This document shows positions 16,877-25,992 of a stretch of DNA of 64,000 nt, piece after piece. The notes beneath the pieces were generated by a model. It worked only from the letters and a program-made list of their open reading frames with translations, did no database searches and was not told where the DNA came from. The stretch is from Pollutiaquabacter sp046052345 (GTDB taxonomy: Bacteria > Bacteroidota > Bacteroidia > AKYH767-A > 2013-40CM-41-45): positions 119,269 through 183,268 of the forward strand of contig JBJOMN010000035.1 in assembly GCA_046052345.1 (NCBI GenBank). The letters are read 5' to 3'. The translations under genes were made by a program, and so were the position numbers. Numbering within the stretch: the first letter of the stretch is position 1; every line of letters starts with the position of its first letter.

Positions 16877-18166
16877 TCAGTCCTTCAGAGTGGAAAGCAC
16901 GCGTTCCAGCTGGGCGAATACTTCGTCTATCTCATGTTTATTGCAGGTACCTACGGAGAGTCGGTACCACGGGGAGTCATCGCTGGCTCCGAATGCGCTG
17001 AAAGGCACGACCGCCAGTTTGGCCTCGTCAAGGATATATTGGGTGACTGCTTTCTGGTCGGTAAGCGTGAGTCCGGAAGCGGTCTTCTTGCCCTTCAGGT
17101 CGAGCCGTACGGTCAGATAAATAGCCGCTTGAGGGGCGATGGCATCGACACGGTGCCCCGCCTTTTTAAGGGCAAGGAAACCTTCATGGAAGCGCTTCAG
17201 CCGCTCGTCGACCTCGGATTTGAACGAATGGAGAAAGCGGTCGATTGCGTCCTTGTTCTGCAAATAGATGCCGGTCGCCACCTGTTCGGCCTTTGGGGCC
17301 CAGGCTCCTACGTGCGACAGGATGGCTTTCATCTTGTCGATGATACGCTGGGGTCCGAAGGCCCAACCCACCCGGATTCCTGTAGCTGCGAAGGATTTGG
17401 ATATTCCGTCGATGAAAATGGTGTAGTCCCGGAGTTCCGGCCGCAGCCGGACCGGATCGAAATGTCCGGTGGCGCCGAAGGTGAGGACCCAATAGATCTG
17501 GTCGAACATCAGATACAACGGCTTGCCGGTGCCGTTTCGACGGCGGTTCTCTTCCAGTACCAGGTCACAGATCTCTTCCAGCTGGCTTTTGCCGAAAACC
17601 GTACCTGTAGGATTGAGCGGAGAACACAGTGCCAACAGCGTTGCGTCTTTCAAATGAGGCCGCAGCTCATCCGCGGTGGGCATGAAGTTGTTCTCGGGCT
17701 TTGTTTCCACGAAAACGGGCCGCGCTTGCGAAAGATGACAGTAGTGGTTGTTGTTCCAGGAAGGGACCGGGAATACCACCGTATCGCCTTTGTCCAACAG
17801 GGTCACATAGGTGGCGTAAATCAACGGACGTGCGCCCCCGGATATGAGAATCTCATCGGCAGAGTAGGAAAGCCCCTGCCGTTCGCGGTGGAAATCCGCA
17901 ACCGCTTTTCGCAAATCGGGCATTCCATTGGCGGCCGGATAGTTGGTGTGACGGTGGTCATACGCCTTGACGATCTCCTGCGAGAGCTCGGCAGGAATCG
18001 GGAAGATCCCGGGGTCGAAATCGCCGATGGTGTAGTTGAAGATCCTTTCACCGTTTCGGATCTTCTCGTGTATTTCTGCGGCGAGTTTGATGATTTCCGA
18101 TCCGATGAGGTTTTCAGCCATATCGGACACCGGAAGGCGGGTCGCGGAGGTGTTTTGTGCGGACAT
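16877..18166 (-). CDS. Class I/II pyridoxal-phosphate aminotransferase
   Basis: A 429-residue fold-type I PLP enzyme. Seen are the PLP-lysine in GISKSFAATGIRVGWAFGP, the NPTG loop (CSPLNPTGTVFGK) and the conserved TNYPAANGMPDLR. These resemble aspartate-type aminotransferases, but the amino acid specificity cannot be read from sequence. The upstream box TACCTTTG and a short leader point to its own promoter, and manC follows after 29 bp. The metabolic link to GDP-mannose is not obvious. Confidence 0.8.
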   Translation of the reverse strand: MSAQNTSATRLPVSDMAENLIGSEIIKLAAEIHEKIRNGERIFNYTIGDFDPGIFPIPAELSQEIVKAYDHRHTNYPAANGMPDLRKAVADFHRERQGLSYSADEILISGGARPLIYATYVTLLDKGDTVVFPVPSWNNNHYCHLSQARPVFVETKPENNFMPTADELRPHLKDATLLALCSPLNPTGTVFGKSQLEEICDLVLEENRRRNGTGKPLYLMFDQIYWVLTFGATGHFDPVRLRPELRDYTIFIDGISKSFAATGIRVGWAFGPQRIIDKMKAILSHVGAWAPKAEQVATGIYLQNKDAIDRFLHSFKSEVDERLKRFHEGFLALKKAGHRVDAIAPQAAIYLTVRLDLKGKKTASGLTLTDQKAVTQYILDEAKLAVVPFSAFGASDDSPWYRLSVGTCNKHEIDEVFAQLERVLSTLKD

Positions 18167-18189
18167 TCTTACCCGGAATCAAGGACGCG

Positions 18190-18197
18190 CAAAGGTA
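18190..18197 (-). promoter_or_regulatory. -7 promoter box of the aminotransferase-manC unit
   Basis: TACCTTTG on the minus strand, an exact TAnnTTTG, 23 nt before the aminotransferase ATG. Confidence 0.55.
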
Positions 18198-18275
18198 CGT
18201 TAAATGGGGTTATCTGAGACCTGAAAAAAGGGCGGGACATCGGTGAAAAACACCGCAATCCTGACGTTTTCCGGT

Positions 18276-18923
18276 TCATGCAGGTGCGAGCGTATCCTCT
18301 CCGAAATCCTCGGGAAGCACTTCTGCAATGCCGCTCACCATGTATTCTCTTCCTGATCCCACCTCCAGGCACCTGAACCGAGTCCTGTTCTTTGCTCCTT
18401 TCCTGAACCGGAATCTCGTACGCTCACCGTACAGCCTGAATAAGCTGCCATGCGGTAACTCGTCAAGGTGATAGACCTTCACTTCCGCCGGGGGGTCGTA
18501 AAGGCGCAGTGCCTTCATGAGCAGCGGGTCGTGGCAGCTCGAGGACGGGGGATCCGTCAGATGACGGTTGAGGACGCTTTCCAGTTCCGACGGAAAGATT
18601 CCATTGCCCAGGAACTCACCCAACAGGATACGGAATTCCTGTTTCCATTCTCTTCCGTGGGGGTCGTGATAGGCGCCGTACTTGATGAAGCAATGCAGAT
18701 GCGCCACCTCGTGCGTGAAGGTGATCAGGAAAGCGTAGGGATTCAGGTCATGATTGACGGTGATACGGTGTCCTTTTCCTTTTTCCAGCGGGCGGTAATC
18801 TCCCAGCTTGGTGGCGCGGACCGGCGTGATCTTAAGATGGATGTTACGGGCGATGATCCACCGTGTACAGACCGCGACTGCCTGTCGGGGGAGGTATTTG
18901 GAAAGGACTTCTTCGATCGTCAC
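18276..18923 (-). CDS. SprT-like zinc metalloprotease domain protein
   Basis: A 215-residue protein. The zinc site HEVAH in FTHEVAHLHCFIKYG, followed by HGREWK with the third histidine, matches the SprT/Spartan core. The usual C-terminal Cys4 zinc ribbon is not seen; the tail instead has a basic beta-rich segment (RFRFRKGAKNRTRFRCLEV). Spartan relatives digest proteins crosslinked to DNA, but the role of the bacterial members is unclear. It follows feoB by 77 bp on the same strand. Confidence 0.75.
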   Translation of the reverse strand: MTIEEVLSKYLPRQAVAVCTRWIIARNIHLKITPVRATKLGDYRPLEKGKGHRITVNHDLNPYAFLITFTHEVAHLHCFIKYGAYHDPHGREWKQEFRILLGEFLGNGIFPSELESVLNRHLTDPPSSSCHDPLLMKALRLYDPPAEVKVYHLDELPHGSLFRLYGERTRFRFRKGAKNRTRFRCLEVGSGREYMVSGIAEVLPEDFGEDTLAPA

Positions 18924-19000
18924 GACGCTGATGAAGATAAGAAGTATTTCAGCAGTAAAGATCCTGAAAGGGGCAGAAACCGCAGTGGACAGGGCCGGTC

Positions 19001-21154
19001 TTACTTCAGCAGCTGGTAGGCCAGCAGACCGGATAGATAGGCAAGTCCGCTCATGTACAGCAGTTGGATCAAAGGATATTTCGCTTTACGCGTTTCCCGG
19101 TAGACTGTCGCTAAGGTGCTCATGCACTGCATGGCGAATGCGTAAAAGAGCAGCAGGGAAAGTCCGGATGCCAGCGTATATCTCGGCAATCCTGTTTCCG
19201 GCACTTTTTCCTCCGCCATCTTTTCCCGAAGGGTGCGTTGTGCGGCACGTTCATCACCCACGCTGTAAATGGTCGACATGGTCCCCACGAACACTTCACG
19301 TGCAGCGAAGGAGGTGATCAGGGCGATGCCGATCTTCCAGTCATAGCCCAAAGGACGGATCGCCGGCTCGATGACATGTCCCAACATGCCGGCATAGGAA
19401 TGCTCCAGCTTCTCCGACTGCGCCATGATTTCCAGTTCCTGCCTCTCGCCATCAACGGCCGATGCCTGCATGGCTGCATATTTCCGGTCGATCTTTTCAA
19501 AAGTGTCGCCGGGTGCGAAAGAAGAAAGCACCCACAGTACGATGGAAATGGCGAGGATGATCTTCCCGGCATCGAACAGGAAGATCTTCACTTTCTCCAG
19601 GATGTGCAGGAAAATCGTCTTCCAACGCGGTATGCGGTATACCGGAAGCTCCATGATGAAGTAGCTGCGCTCTTTCGACTTGATCACGTGTTTCATGATC
19701 CAGGCGGCCGCCAGTGCTGCAAGGAATCCGATCAGGTAGAGCAGCATCATGGCTATGCCCTGAAGGGAAACTCCCATGAACATGTCCCGCGGAATGACCA
19801 GCGCCACCAGAAGTGTATAAACGGGCAGCCTCGCGGAACAACTCATCAGAGGCGTCACCATGATGGTGATCAGTCTCTCCTTGCGGTTCCGGATCGTGCG
19901 TGTCGACAACAGGGCAGGGACTGCGCAGGCTACGCCGCTCATCAGCGGAATCAATGATTTTCCGTTCATGCCGAATCCGCGCATCAGTCGGTCCATCAGG
20001 AAGCTGACCCTGGACATATACCCCGTATCCTCCAGGATCGCAATGAAGAAGAACAGGAGTGCGATCTGCGGAATGAAAACGACGATGCCGTTGATGCCGG
20101 CCAGTAATCCGCCCACCACCAGGTCATTCAGCAATCCCGCAGGCAGTAGGGATTGCACCTGGCCGTTCAGCCATTTGAATCCGCTGTCGATGAGGTCCAT
20201 CGGGTATGCGGCCCAGGTGAAAATGGATTGGAAGATCAGGAACAGAATGCCGAGAAAGATGAAATATCCCCAGATCCGGTGCGTGAGCAGCGAGTCGATG
20301 CGGTAGGAATAAGAGTCGCGTACCGGATGGTCCTGCTCCCTGACGCATTCCTTCAGGTAGTTGGTGATCAGCTTGTACCGCTCCAACGTCTCGCGGGCCT
20401 GGAGTTGTTCGGCCTGGAAGCCGGTCTCTTCGATCACCTTGCGCACACGGGCGCGTTTTTCTTCGGGAAGTTCGAATGATTCGATGAGGTGAAGATTGTT
20501 CGCTACCAGAAATGCGTTGTAATCGCTTTTCACCCGGATGGTCTCACGGATGGCCTCGACGGTCAAAGGAGCCATGCTCCGGGAGTCCAACTGCGGCTTT
20601 CCGGGCTTCAGGTCATGCGCCAGGATGGCTGACTTCAGTTCCTCCAAACCTTCCTTCTTTCTGGCGTTCATCGGGACGATACGGATTCCCAAACGCTGTT
20701 CAAGCGCCTTGAAATCGATTTCTGTTTTCCGGTTACGCACAAGGTCCATCATATTGATGACCAGGATGACCGGAATGCCTAGATCAATCACCTGCGAGCA
20801 CAGGAACAGGTTGCGCTTCAGGTTGGTGCCGTCCGCAGTGATGATCGTAAGGTCAGGATGTGAGGGATGGTCCGGATTGCATAAAAGACGGAAGGGTAAT
20901 TCCTCCTCGGGCGATTTCGGATAAAGGGAGTAGGTTCCCGGAAGATCCAGTACCTCCGCCTCTACGGCAACTTGGCCGTTCCGCTGCAAGGAGAGGGATC
21001 CCGTCTTCTGGTCGACGGTCACCCCGGGGAAATTTGCAACCTTCTGGTTGAGTCCGGTCAGGTCGTTGAAGACGGTGGACTTCCCGGAGTTCGGGTTACC
21101 GATCAATGCTATCTTCATCCGGCGTGTCACGTGGGAACTATTAGAAGGGACCAT
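19001..21154 (-). CDS. feoB: Ferrous iron transporter FeoB
   Basis: About 717 residues. The N-terminal G domain has GNPNSGKST (G1), the switch NFPGVTVDQ, DLPGTYSL (G3) and NMMD (G4). A helical GDI-like part follows, then the membrane domain with two Gate regions and a C-terminal helix bundle. It imports Fe2+ across the inner membrane. The ATG at 21154 overlaps the feoA stop (TGATG), so I prefer this coupled start to the internal ATG at 21118, which would begin MKIALIG. Confidence 0.93.
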   Translation of the reverse strand: MVPSNSSHVTRRMKIALIGNPNSGKSTVFNDLTGLNQKVANFPGVTVDQKTGSLSLQRNGQVAVEAEVLDLPGTYSLYPKSPEEELPFRLLCNPDHPSHPDLTIITADGTNLKRNLFLCSQVIDLGIPVILVINMMDLVRNRKTEIDFKALEQRLGIRIVPMNARKKEGLEELKSAILAHDLKPGKPQLDSRSMAPLTVEAIRETIRVKSDYNAFLVANNLHLIESFELPEEKRARVRKVIEETGFQAEQLQARETLERYKLITNYLKECVREQDHPVRDSYSYRIDSLLTHRIWGYFIFLGILFLIFQSIFTWAAYPMDLIDSGFKWLNGQVQSLLPAGLLNDLVVGGLLAGINGIVVFIPQIALLFFFIAILEDTGYMSRVSFLMDRLMRGFGMNGKSLIPLMSGVACAVPALLSTRTIRNRKERLITIMVTPLMSCSARLPVYTLLVALVIPRDMFMGVSLQGIAMMLLYLIGFLAALAAAWIMKHVIKSKERSYFIMELPVYRIPRWKTIFLHILEKVKIFLFDAGKIILAISIVLWVLSSFAPGDTFEKIDRKYAAMQASAVDGERQELEIMAQSEKLEHSYAGMLGHVIEPAIRPLGYDWKIGIALITSFAAREVFVGTMSTIYSVGDERAAQRTLREKMAEEKVPETGLPRYTLASGLSLLLFYAFAMQCMSTLATVYRETRKAKYPLIQLLYMSGLAYLSGLLAYQLLK

Positions 21155-21390
21155 CAACAGGGTCGCACCCTGATGGTTCCGGCCTCATCTTTACGAAGGC
21201 TCAACATGTATCCGGAGACTGCGACGGCGATGGGATCTCCGAAAGGTGCAGTCCGTATCACTTCGACCGATTCACCGGGAATGAATCCCATTTCCAGAAG
21301 CTTCAAGGACAACTCAAAGTCCGTGAAGCTTTCGATCAGGGCTAACCTTCCTGTTTCCAGTTGGGATAGGGTGGTAGAATCGGCGGCCAC
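21154..21390 (-). CDS. feoA: FeoA-domain protein, ferrous iron transport
   Basis: A 78-residue SH3-like protein with the FeoA pattern LLEMGFIPGESVEVIRTAPFGDPIAV. It is thought to support FeoB at the cytoplasmic face of the membrane. The start is GTG at 21390; there is no nearby in-frame ATG. Its stop overlaps the feoB start. Confidence 0.9.
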   Translation of the reverse strand: MAADSTTLSQLETGRLALIESFTDFELSLKLLEMGFIPGESVEVIRTAPFGDPIAVAVSGYMLSLRKDEAGTIRVRPC

Positions 21391-21419
21391 AGTTATTTAG
21401 AATCGTTTTAAATAGGAAC

Positions 21420-21427
21420 CAAAATTA
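21420..21427 (-). promoter_or_regulatory. -7 promoter box of feoAB
   Basis: TAATTTTG on the minus strand, an exact match, 29 nt before the feoA GTG. I see no palindromic Fur box that I would defend. Confidence 0.5.
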
Positions 21428-21520
21428 GTCCATTTTTCCGACCCGATCCATGAGCAATCTCACTTCCGGATAAATATTAAAATACTGGAAATCAAGTGAT
21501 AGAGGAGTTCCGGGGACTTC

Positions 21521-21676
21521 TCAGGAACGGACGTCGTGTCCCCGGTTCCCGGCGGAAGAGGAAGGGTGCTGCGTGCTGCCAAATTTAGGGCAGTCGCACT
21601 TCTTCTTGAAAACGAAACAGCCGCAGAGCGTTGAAACGAATAACGAAAGTGCAAGCAACCTGATGGCGGATTTCAT
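21521..21676 (-). CDS. Small putative lipoprotein
   Basis: A 51-residue product starting MKSAIRLLALSLFV, with a lipoprotein signal ending STLCGC, so a cysteine near residue 19 would be lipidated. The remainder has a CDCP motif after a basic patch (FKKKCDCPKFG) and a Ser-rich tail. A TACCTTTA box (21682-21689) lies 5 nt before the ATG, as for several other genes here. No function can be assigned; it would be missed by length filters. Confidence 0.55.
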   Translation of the reverse strand: MKSAIRLLALSLFVSTLCGCFVFKKKCDCPKFGSTQHPSSSAGNRGHDVRS

Positions 21677-21748
21677 GTCATTAAAGGTAGGTAATAATGA
21701 GTGTTGAGAAGCCTTTATTCGTTTTCCGGTGGACGAAAACCTAATTCG

Positions 21749-21756
21749 TAATTTTG
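21749..21756 (+). promoter_or_regulatory. -7 promoter box of mlaE
   Basis: TAATTTTG, an exact match to TAnnTTTG, ending 7 nt before the mlaE ATG. Confidence 0.55.
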
Positions 21757-21763
21757 CCGGAGC

Positions 21764-22507
21764 ATGACCAACTGGGCGTTCCATCTCGGTCGTTATTGGG
21801 TCTTCATCAAAGACCTCATGACGCGTCCCGAAAAACTATCGATTTACTGGAAGCAGTTTCTCCGGGAACTGGATAACTTCGGCTACGGATCGATGGGAAT
21901 CGTCGCGCTGGTGTCGGTTTTCATGGGTGCGGTCATCACCATCCAGACGGTCTATAACCTGCTGAATCCCCTTATTCCGATGTCGGCGGTCGGCATCGTA
22001 GCGCGGGACTCCATCATCCTTGAATTCTCTCCCACCATGATAAGCCTGGTTTTGGCAGGCAAGATCGGTTCCAGTATCGCTTCGGAAATCGGTACGATGC
22101 GTGTGACCGAGCAGATCGATGCGTTAGAGATCATGGGTATCAATTCCGCCGCTTATCTGGTATTGCCCAAAGTGGCAGCCGCCATGTTCATCTTTCCGTT
22201 CATCGTGGTCATCTCCATGTTCCTGGGAATCTTCGGCGGCTGGGTGGCCGGCAGCGCGGCAGGTGTCATTTCCTCCGTCGATTACATTCAGGGTATTCAG
22301 GACCATTTCATCCCGTTCAACGTCACCTTCGCCATCATCAAGTCCGTCACCTTCGCCTACCTCATCACTACTGTCTCCTCCTACCACGGATATCATACCG
22401 GTGGCGGGGCGCTGGAGGTAGGACAGTCCAGCACGGATGCGGTCGTTTATTCAAGTATCCTGATACTTGTTTTCGATTACATTCTCACCCAGTTGATCCT
22501 GATATGA
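21764..22507 (+). CDS. mlaE: MlaE-family ABC transporter permease
   Basis: A 247-residue inner-membrane permease with five to six hydrophobic segments and the family core IGSSIASEIGTMRVTEQIDALEIMG split around the cytoplasmic coupling helix. MlaE and MlaF, with an MCE protein, move phospholipids between the inner and outer membranes. The ATPase gene follows with an ATGA overlap. No MCE (mlaD) gene lies directly downstream, where it often sits. Confidence 0.9.
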   Translation: MTNWAFHLGRYWVFIKDLMTRPEKLSIYWKQFLRELDNFGYGSMGIVALVSVFMGAVITIQTVYNLLNPLIPMSAVGIVARDSIILEFSPTMISLVLAGKIGSSIASEIGTMRVTEQIDALEIMGINSAAYLVLPKVAAAMFIFPFIVVISMFLGIFGGWVAGSAAGVISSVDYIQGIQDHFIPFNVTFAIIKSVTFAYLITTVSSYHGYHTGGGALEVGQSSTDAVVYSSILILVFDYILTQLILI

Positions 22508-23253
22508 TCGAACTCCGGAACATATCCAAAAGCTTCGACGGACGGCAGATTCTCAGCGATGTCAGTTCCACCTTCGAGAAGGGGAATATCAACCTTGTGA
22601 TCGGCGGGTCGGGCTCCGGAAAGACGGTGATGATGAAATGCATGGTCGGCCTGGAGGAAGTCGACCAGGGTGCGATCCTCTACGACGGTCAGCGTTTTTC
22701 CGGTCTCGACAAGAAAGGACGCAAGCCTTTCCGTCAGAAGATCGGAATGGTATTCCAGGGCGGTGCGCTCTTCGATTCCCTGAATGTCGAGCAGAATGTC
22801 ATGTTTCCGCTGAACATGTTCACGGACATGAGCCTGGAGGAGAAAAAGGAGCGTGTCGACTTCTGCCTCCGGCGAGTCAACCTGCCTTCTGCGCTCAAAC
22901 TCATGCCCTCCGAACTCAGCGGTGGCATGAAGAAACGGGTAGCCATCGCCCGTGCCATCGCACCTAGCCCCAGTTATCTCTTCTGCGACGAACCCAACTC
23001 AGGCCTTGATCCGCGTACCTCGATCGTGATCGACAACCTTATCAAGGAGATCACCGAGGAATTCAGCATCACCACCATTGTCAATACGCACGATATGAAT
23101 TCAGTATTGGAAATCGGCGACAAGATCCTCTTTCTGTACCAGGGAAAGAAGTGGTGGGAAGGCGGGGTCGATGACATCCTGCGCACCGACAACAAGGAGT
23201 TAAACGATTTCATCTTCGCCTCCAAACTGGCAAAGGGTATCAAAAGGGTCTGA
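22504..23253 (+). CDS. mlaF: MlaF-family ABC transporter ATPase
   Basis: A 249-residue ATP-binding subunit: Walker A GGSGSGKT, Q-loop VFQGGALFDSL, signature LSGGMKKRVAIARAI and Walker B YLFCDEPNSGLDP, all intact. The FQGGALFDS Q-loop is typical of the Mla/Mkl branch of lipid importers and exporters. It is translationally coupled to mlaE. Confidence 0.9.
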   Translation: MIELRNISKSFDGRQILSDVSSTFEKGNINLVIGGSGSGKTVMMKCMVGLEEVDQGAILYDGQRFSGLDKKGRKPFRQKIGMVFQGGALFDSLNVEQNVMFPLNMFTDMSLEEKKERVDFCLRRVNLPSALKLMPSELSGGMKKRVAIARAIAPSPSYLFCDEPNSGLDPRTSIVIDNLIKEITEEFSITTIVNTHDMNSVLEIGDKILFLYQGKKWWEGGVDDILRTDNKELNDFIFASKLAKGIKRV

Positions 23254-23265
23254 AAGCACGTAGTC

Positions 23266-23862
23266 TCAGTATCCGGGCAGACGTTTCAACGCCGCTGACC
23301 CCCATTCACTTTCAAATAGGATCATGACCGGGTCATGGTATCCGTCGGGCGGGGAGATGCGGCAATTTTCTGTCCGTTCCGTTCGGATGCGGTCTAGCAA
23401 TTGTCCCGACAAGGAATACAGGCTGCAGAGCTTGATACTGCCGTTGTGCCGGATGACCCAGCCCCGTCCGTCCCAGATCACCTCCGGAACCGCCGGCAGC
23501 TTACGGATGCCGGTGGAACGTTGCAGCGTGAAGCGCTGCCCGTAGCATGCCCCGGGCATTGTCCAGACGAAAAAAGATAAAAGACTGTCGGCAGGACCGA
23601 TCACCGTCCTCCACAAAGTGTCTCCGGGAGCAGAGGATACCGTGTCTATGATGGTGCTGTTCAGTTCCACGAAAAAATTTACTGGCGAAGCGCCCGGCGA
23701 GGCGTTGATCACAACCAATGTGTCTCCGTCCGAGCAGACGACCGTGGTATCGAAACCGGTCAGCATGGCACAATTGTACGGTGTGAAATTCACTGCGAGG
23801 ACCGACCCCTGAGCAAGACCCGCTGTCAGCACTAAGGAAATGAGCACAATCGTCTTTCGCAT
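23266..23862 (-). CDS. Secreted protein of unknown function
   Basis: A 198-residue protein with a signal peptide (MRKTIVLISLVLTAGLAQGS). The middle is beta-rich with three Cys residues (NCAML, VVCSD, GACYG). The last 60 residues (LCSLYSLSGQLLDRI) recall the strands of a type IX sorting domain but lack a clear VYPNP start, so surface delivery by T9SS is only a guess. It converges on mlaF with 12 bp between stops. Confidence 0.55.
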   Translation of the reverse strand: MRKTIVLISLVLTAGLAQGSVLAVNFTPYNCAMLTGFDTTVVCSDGDTLVVINASPGASPVNFFVELNSTIIDTVSSAPGDTLWRTVIGPADSLLSFFVWTMPGACYGQRFTLQRSTGIRKLPAVPEVIWDGRGWVIRHNGSIKLCSLYSLSGQLLDRIRTERTENCRISPPDGYHDPVMILFESEWGSAALKRLPGY

Positions 23863-23925
23863 GATTTCTTAATGATTCTGTCACAAAGGAACGCCAGCCT
23901 TTTGCAATAACAAAAGGGCATGAAA

Positions 23926-23949
23926 AAAGCCCCGCCGGAGCGGGGCTTT
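23926..23949 (-). terminator. Terminator of the T9SS cargo gene
   Basis: A 10-bp perfect stem AAAGCCCCGC/GCGGGGCTTT with loop CGGA, followed on the minus strand by TTT completing a T-run. Confidence 0.85.
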
Positions 23950-23970
23950 CCGTAAAATGAAGTTTAACGC

Positions 23971-25812
23971 TTAGCGGGATGAAACCATCACGTTGCGCGT
24001 AACCACGCCGTTCTCGGACTGTACACGTACGGTGTACAAGCCGGCCGGCTGCTGGCTGAGGTCAACACGGACATTCTCCAGGGAGTTGAACGTATTGGTA
24101 TAAACCGCCTGACCGAGTGCATTGGTAATGGTCACTACGGCGTTGTTGACTTTTCCGTTCAGGTAAAGGATACCTTTCGTAGGATTCGGGAAAACCGTAA
24201 CGTCGGACATTGCATCGACGGTAGGTACGGAAACCTGGGTCGAGGAGGGATTGTTCACGCGAAGGAGGAAGCTGCGCTCGAAAGCGTTTTCCACCGGAGT
24301 CCACGCTCCGCCGGCGACCTGATAGAATCCGCGGTTGGGAGTGAAGATCTCGGAAGCCGAACCAATGGTAAGGTTGTTCGTCGACTTCTGTTGGGCAGCC
24401 ACGAAATACTGGCCGGGGGAGACGTTCACGGGGCTCACCAGGGGCAGATTGATGAATGCACCGCCCGTGTCGTTGGCAGTGATGACATAGTTGCCGGTGG
24501 TGCCGATGACGTTGCCGGGGGTTCCGCCGACGACATCGAACACATCGACGGACATGGAATCACCCAGCGTGGCATTCGCCAGCCAGAAATCCACGGAGGT
24601 GAACTGGGAACCGATATAGACATCGAAAATCTGCCCGAGGTAGCCGGTATTCGCGTTGAAACCGAGTCCGCCGCTGTAGTAGTTGACGTCAAGGAAGGTA
24701 TAATCACGGGCATAGATGGCGTCATCCACATACCGTACTTCGTACGTGGTATCGTTGCTGGTGTTGCCGTCCGGAGCGGTCATGGAGCAAATGTACTCGA
24801 AGTAATAGGCACCGGTGTCCGAAGGAGTGTAAGGAAGAGGTGCGGTGAGCAAAGCCGAGGTGTCGCCCGGGTTGAGGGTGGCAGCGGCATTAGTGACACT
24901 GTTATAGACGTTCGTGAAGGCGCCATCGTAGATGTTCACCGTGATGCTGGCGTTGTTAGCGACGGCACCGCCAAGGTTGGCGATATATCCGCCGATTACG
25001 AACGGCTGCACCTGCAGGATCGGTACGGACGAGTACTCGCTGGGATTAGCGACCTTGATGACGGAGATGTCGTTGGCGGGGACGTCCTCGATCAAGATGT
25101 CATCGATCATCCAGGCGTAGGCGCAACCGGCTCCTGCACCCAGAGCTGAGGGGCTGTAGAACTGAAAGCGCAGTTTGACACCCGCGTGACCGGCGGCGAC
25201 GCTGCTGATATTGACGGAAACGATATCAGGGTTGACGGTGCCCGAGGGGTCATTGTTGGAGTTGTAGTTGTTGTTGACGGTGATAGGGTTCACGTTGAAC
25301 TTGGTCCAGGTGGTACCGCTGTCGCCCGAAACGAAAAGGAACGTCGAATCGAAGTAATGACGGTAAAACTGCGAGAAGACCAGACGTGCGGTGGTCGCTG
25401 TGGAAAGGTCGATGTAGCCGGCCGTCTCCAGGTTGGCGGTCTGGTCGCCGCTGCAGAGAAGGTCGGAGTCGAACAACGCGAAGCCGTTGGCAGCGGTTGC
25501 GGAAGCGATCGGAGCGATGGCGAAGGCGCCGGTAGGGCCGGTTCCCGTCTGATCGATCACCCAGTTGTCGGTGCCGATTACTGCGGTCTTCACCCAGCGG
25601 GTGGAATCGCTGAAGTCATCGGACCAGTAGGTGGTCGCTGTGCGGTTACTGCCGGGAGCGGTCCGCTTCAGGGATTGGATCATCTGACGGGTGGAGACAG
25701 GACGAGCCTGTTGCTGCTTCACCTTGCGGGTGACTTGTTGCATGGCCAGTTGCGCATCGACCGCTGTTACCAGCGTGAAGAGAACGGCCATCAGGAAGTA
25801 GAACTTTTTCAT
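23971..25812 (-). CDS. Type IX secretion cargo with C-terminal sorting domain
   Basis: A 613-residue secreted protein: signal peptide to about residue 20 (MKKFYFLMAVLFTLVTAVDA), an adhesin-like beta-sandwich region (WSDDFSDSTRWVKTAVIG opening a choice-of-anchor-type domain), a CARDB-like middle, and a C-terminal type A sorting domain starting VFPNPTKGILYLNG and ending with GLYTVRVQSENG. The Por/T9SS machinery would export it and remove the tail. Very Thr/Asn/Ser-rich, as in other surface adhesins; no enzyme motif seen. A full promoter (TTG, 19 bp, TAATTTTG) lies at 25845-25874. Confidence 0.85.
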   Translation of the reverse strand: MKKFYFLMAVLFTLVTAVDAQLAMQQVTRKVKQQQARPVSTRQMIQSLKRTAPGSNRTATTYWSDDFSDSTRWVKTAVIGTDNWVIDQTGTGPTGAFAIAPIASATAANGFALFDSDLLCSGDQTANLETAGYIDLSTATTARLVFSQFYRHYFDSTFLFVSGDSGTTWTKFNVNPITVNNNYNSNNDPSGTVNPDIVSVNISSVAAGHAGVKLRFQFYSPSALGAGAGCAYAWMIDDILIEDVPANDISVIKVANPSEYSSVPILQVQPFVIGGYIANLGGAVANNASITVNIYDGAFTNVYNSVTNAAATLNPGDTSALLTAPLPYTPSDTGAYYFEYICSMTAPDGNTSNDTTYEVRYVDDAIYARDYTFLDVNYYSGGLGFNANTGYLGQIFDVYIGSQFTSVDFWLANATLGDSMSVDVFDVVGGTPGNVIGTTGNYVITANDTGGAFINLPLVSPVNVSPGQYFVAAQQKSTNNLTIGSASEIFTPNRGFYQVAGGAWTPVENAFERSFLLRVNNPSSTQVSVPTVDAMSDVTVFPNPTKGILYLNGKVNNAVVTITNALGQAVYTNTFNSLENVRVDLSQQPAGLYTVRVQSENGVVTRNVMVSSR

Positions 25813-25844
25813 GGTTTTGGATTGAGGTTGAGATTACTATGTTG

Positions 25845-25874
25845 CAAAATTATGGGAGTTTTCGAGGCGTGCAA
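25845..25874 (-). promoter_or_regulatory. Promoter of the T9SS cargo gene
   Basis: On the minus strand, TTG at 25874-25872, a 19-bp spacer and TAATTTTG at 25852-25845: both halves of the Bacteroidota consensus. Confidence 0.7.
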
Positions 25875-25925
25875 CCTGTGTTTGCCGCTCCAATCGCACT
25901 TTATAACCTGATTTTTTAACAAAAA

Positions 25926-25952
25926 GCCCCCGACCGGATCACGGACAGGGGC
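25926..25952 (-). terminator. Probable terminator of gcvP
   Basis: On the minus strand, GCCCC pairs with GGGGC around an interrupted inner stem and is followed by TTTTTG. It lies 41 bp after the gcvP stop. Confidence 0.55.
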
Positions 25953-25992
25953 GTTTCAATGAAAAAGCCGCCCTTGCGGACTTTCGGGGATG

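Noticed and set aside
16856..18217. 453-codon open frame antisense to the aminotransferase gene
   Set aside because: The opposite strand has intact PLP-enzyme motifs; this frame has none and exists because of the high GC third-position bias.
21361..21460. Fur box upstream of feoA
   Set aside because: I could not find a palindrome close enough to the Fur consensus.
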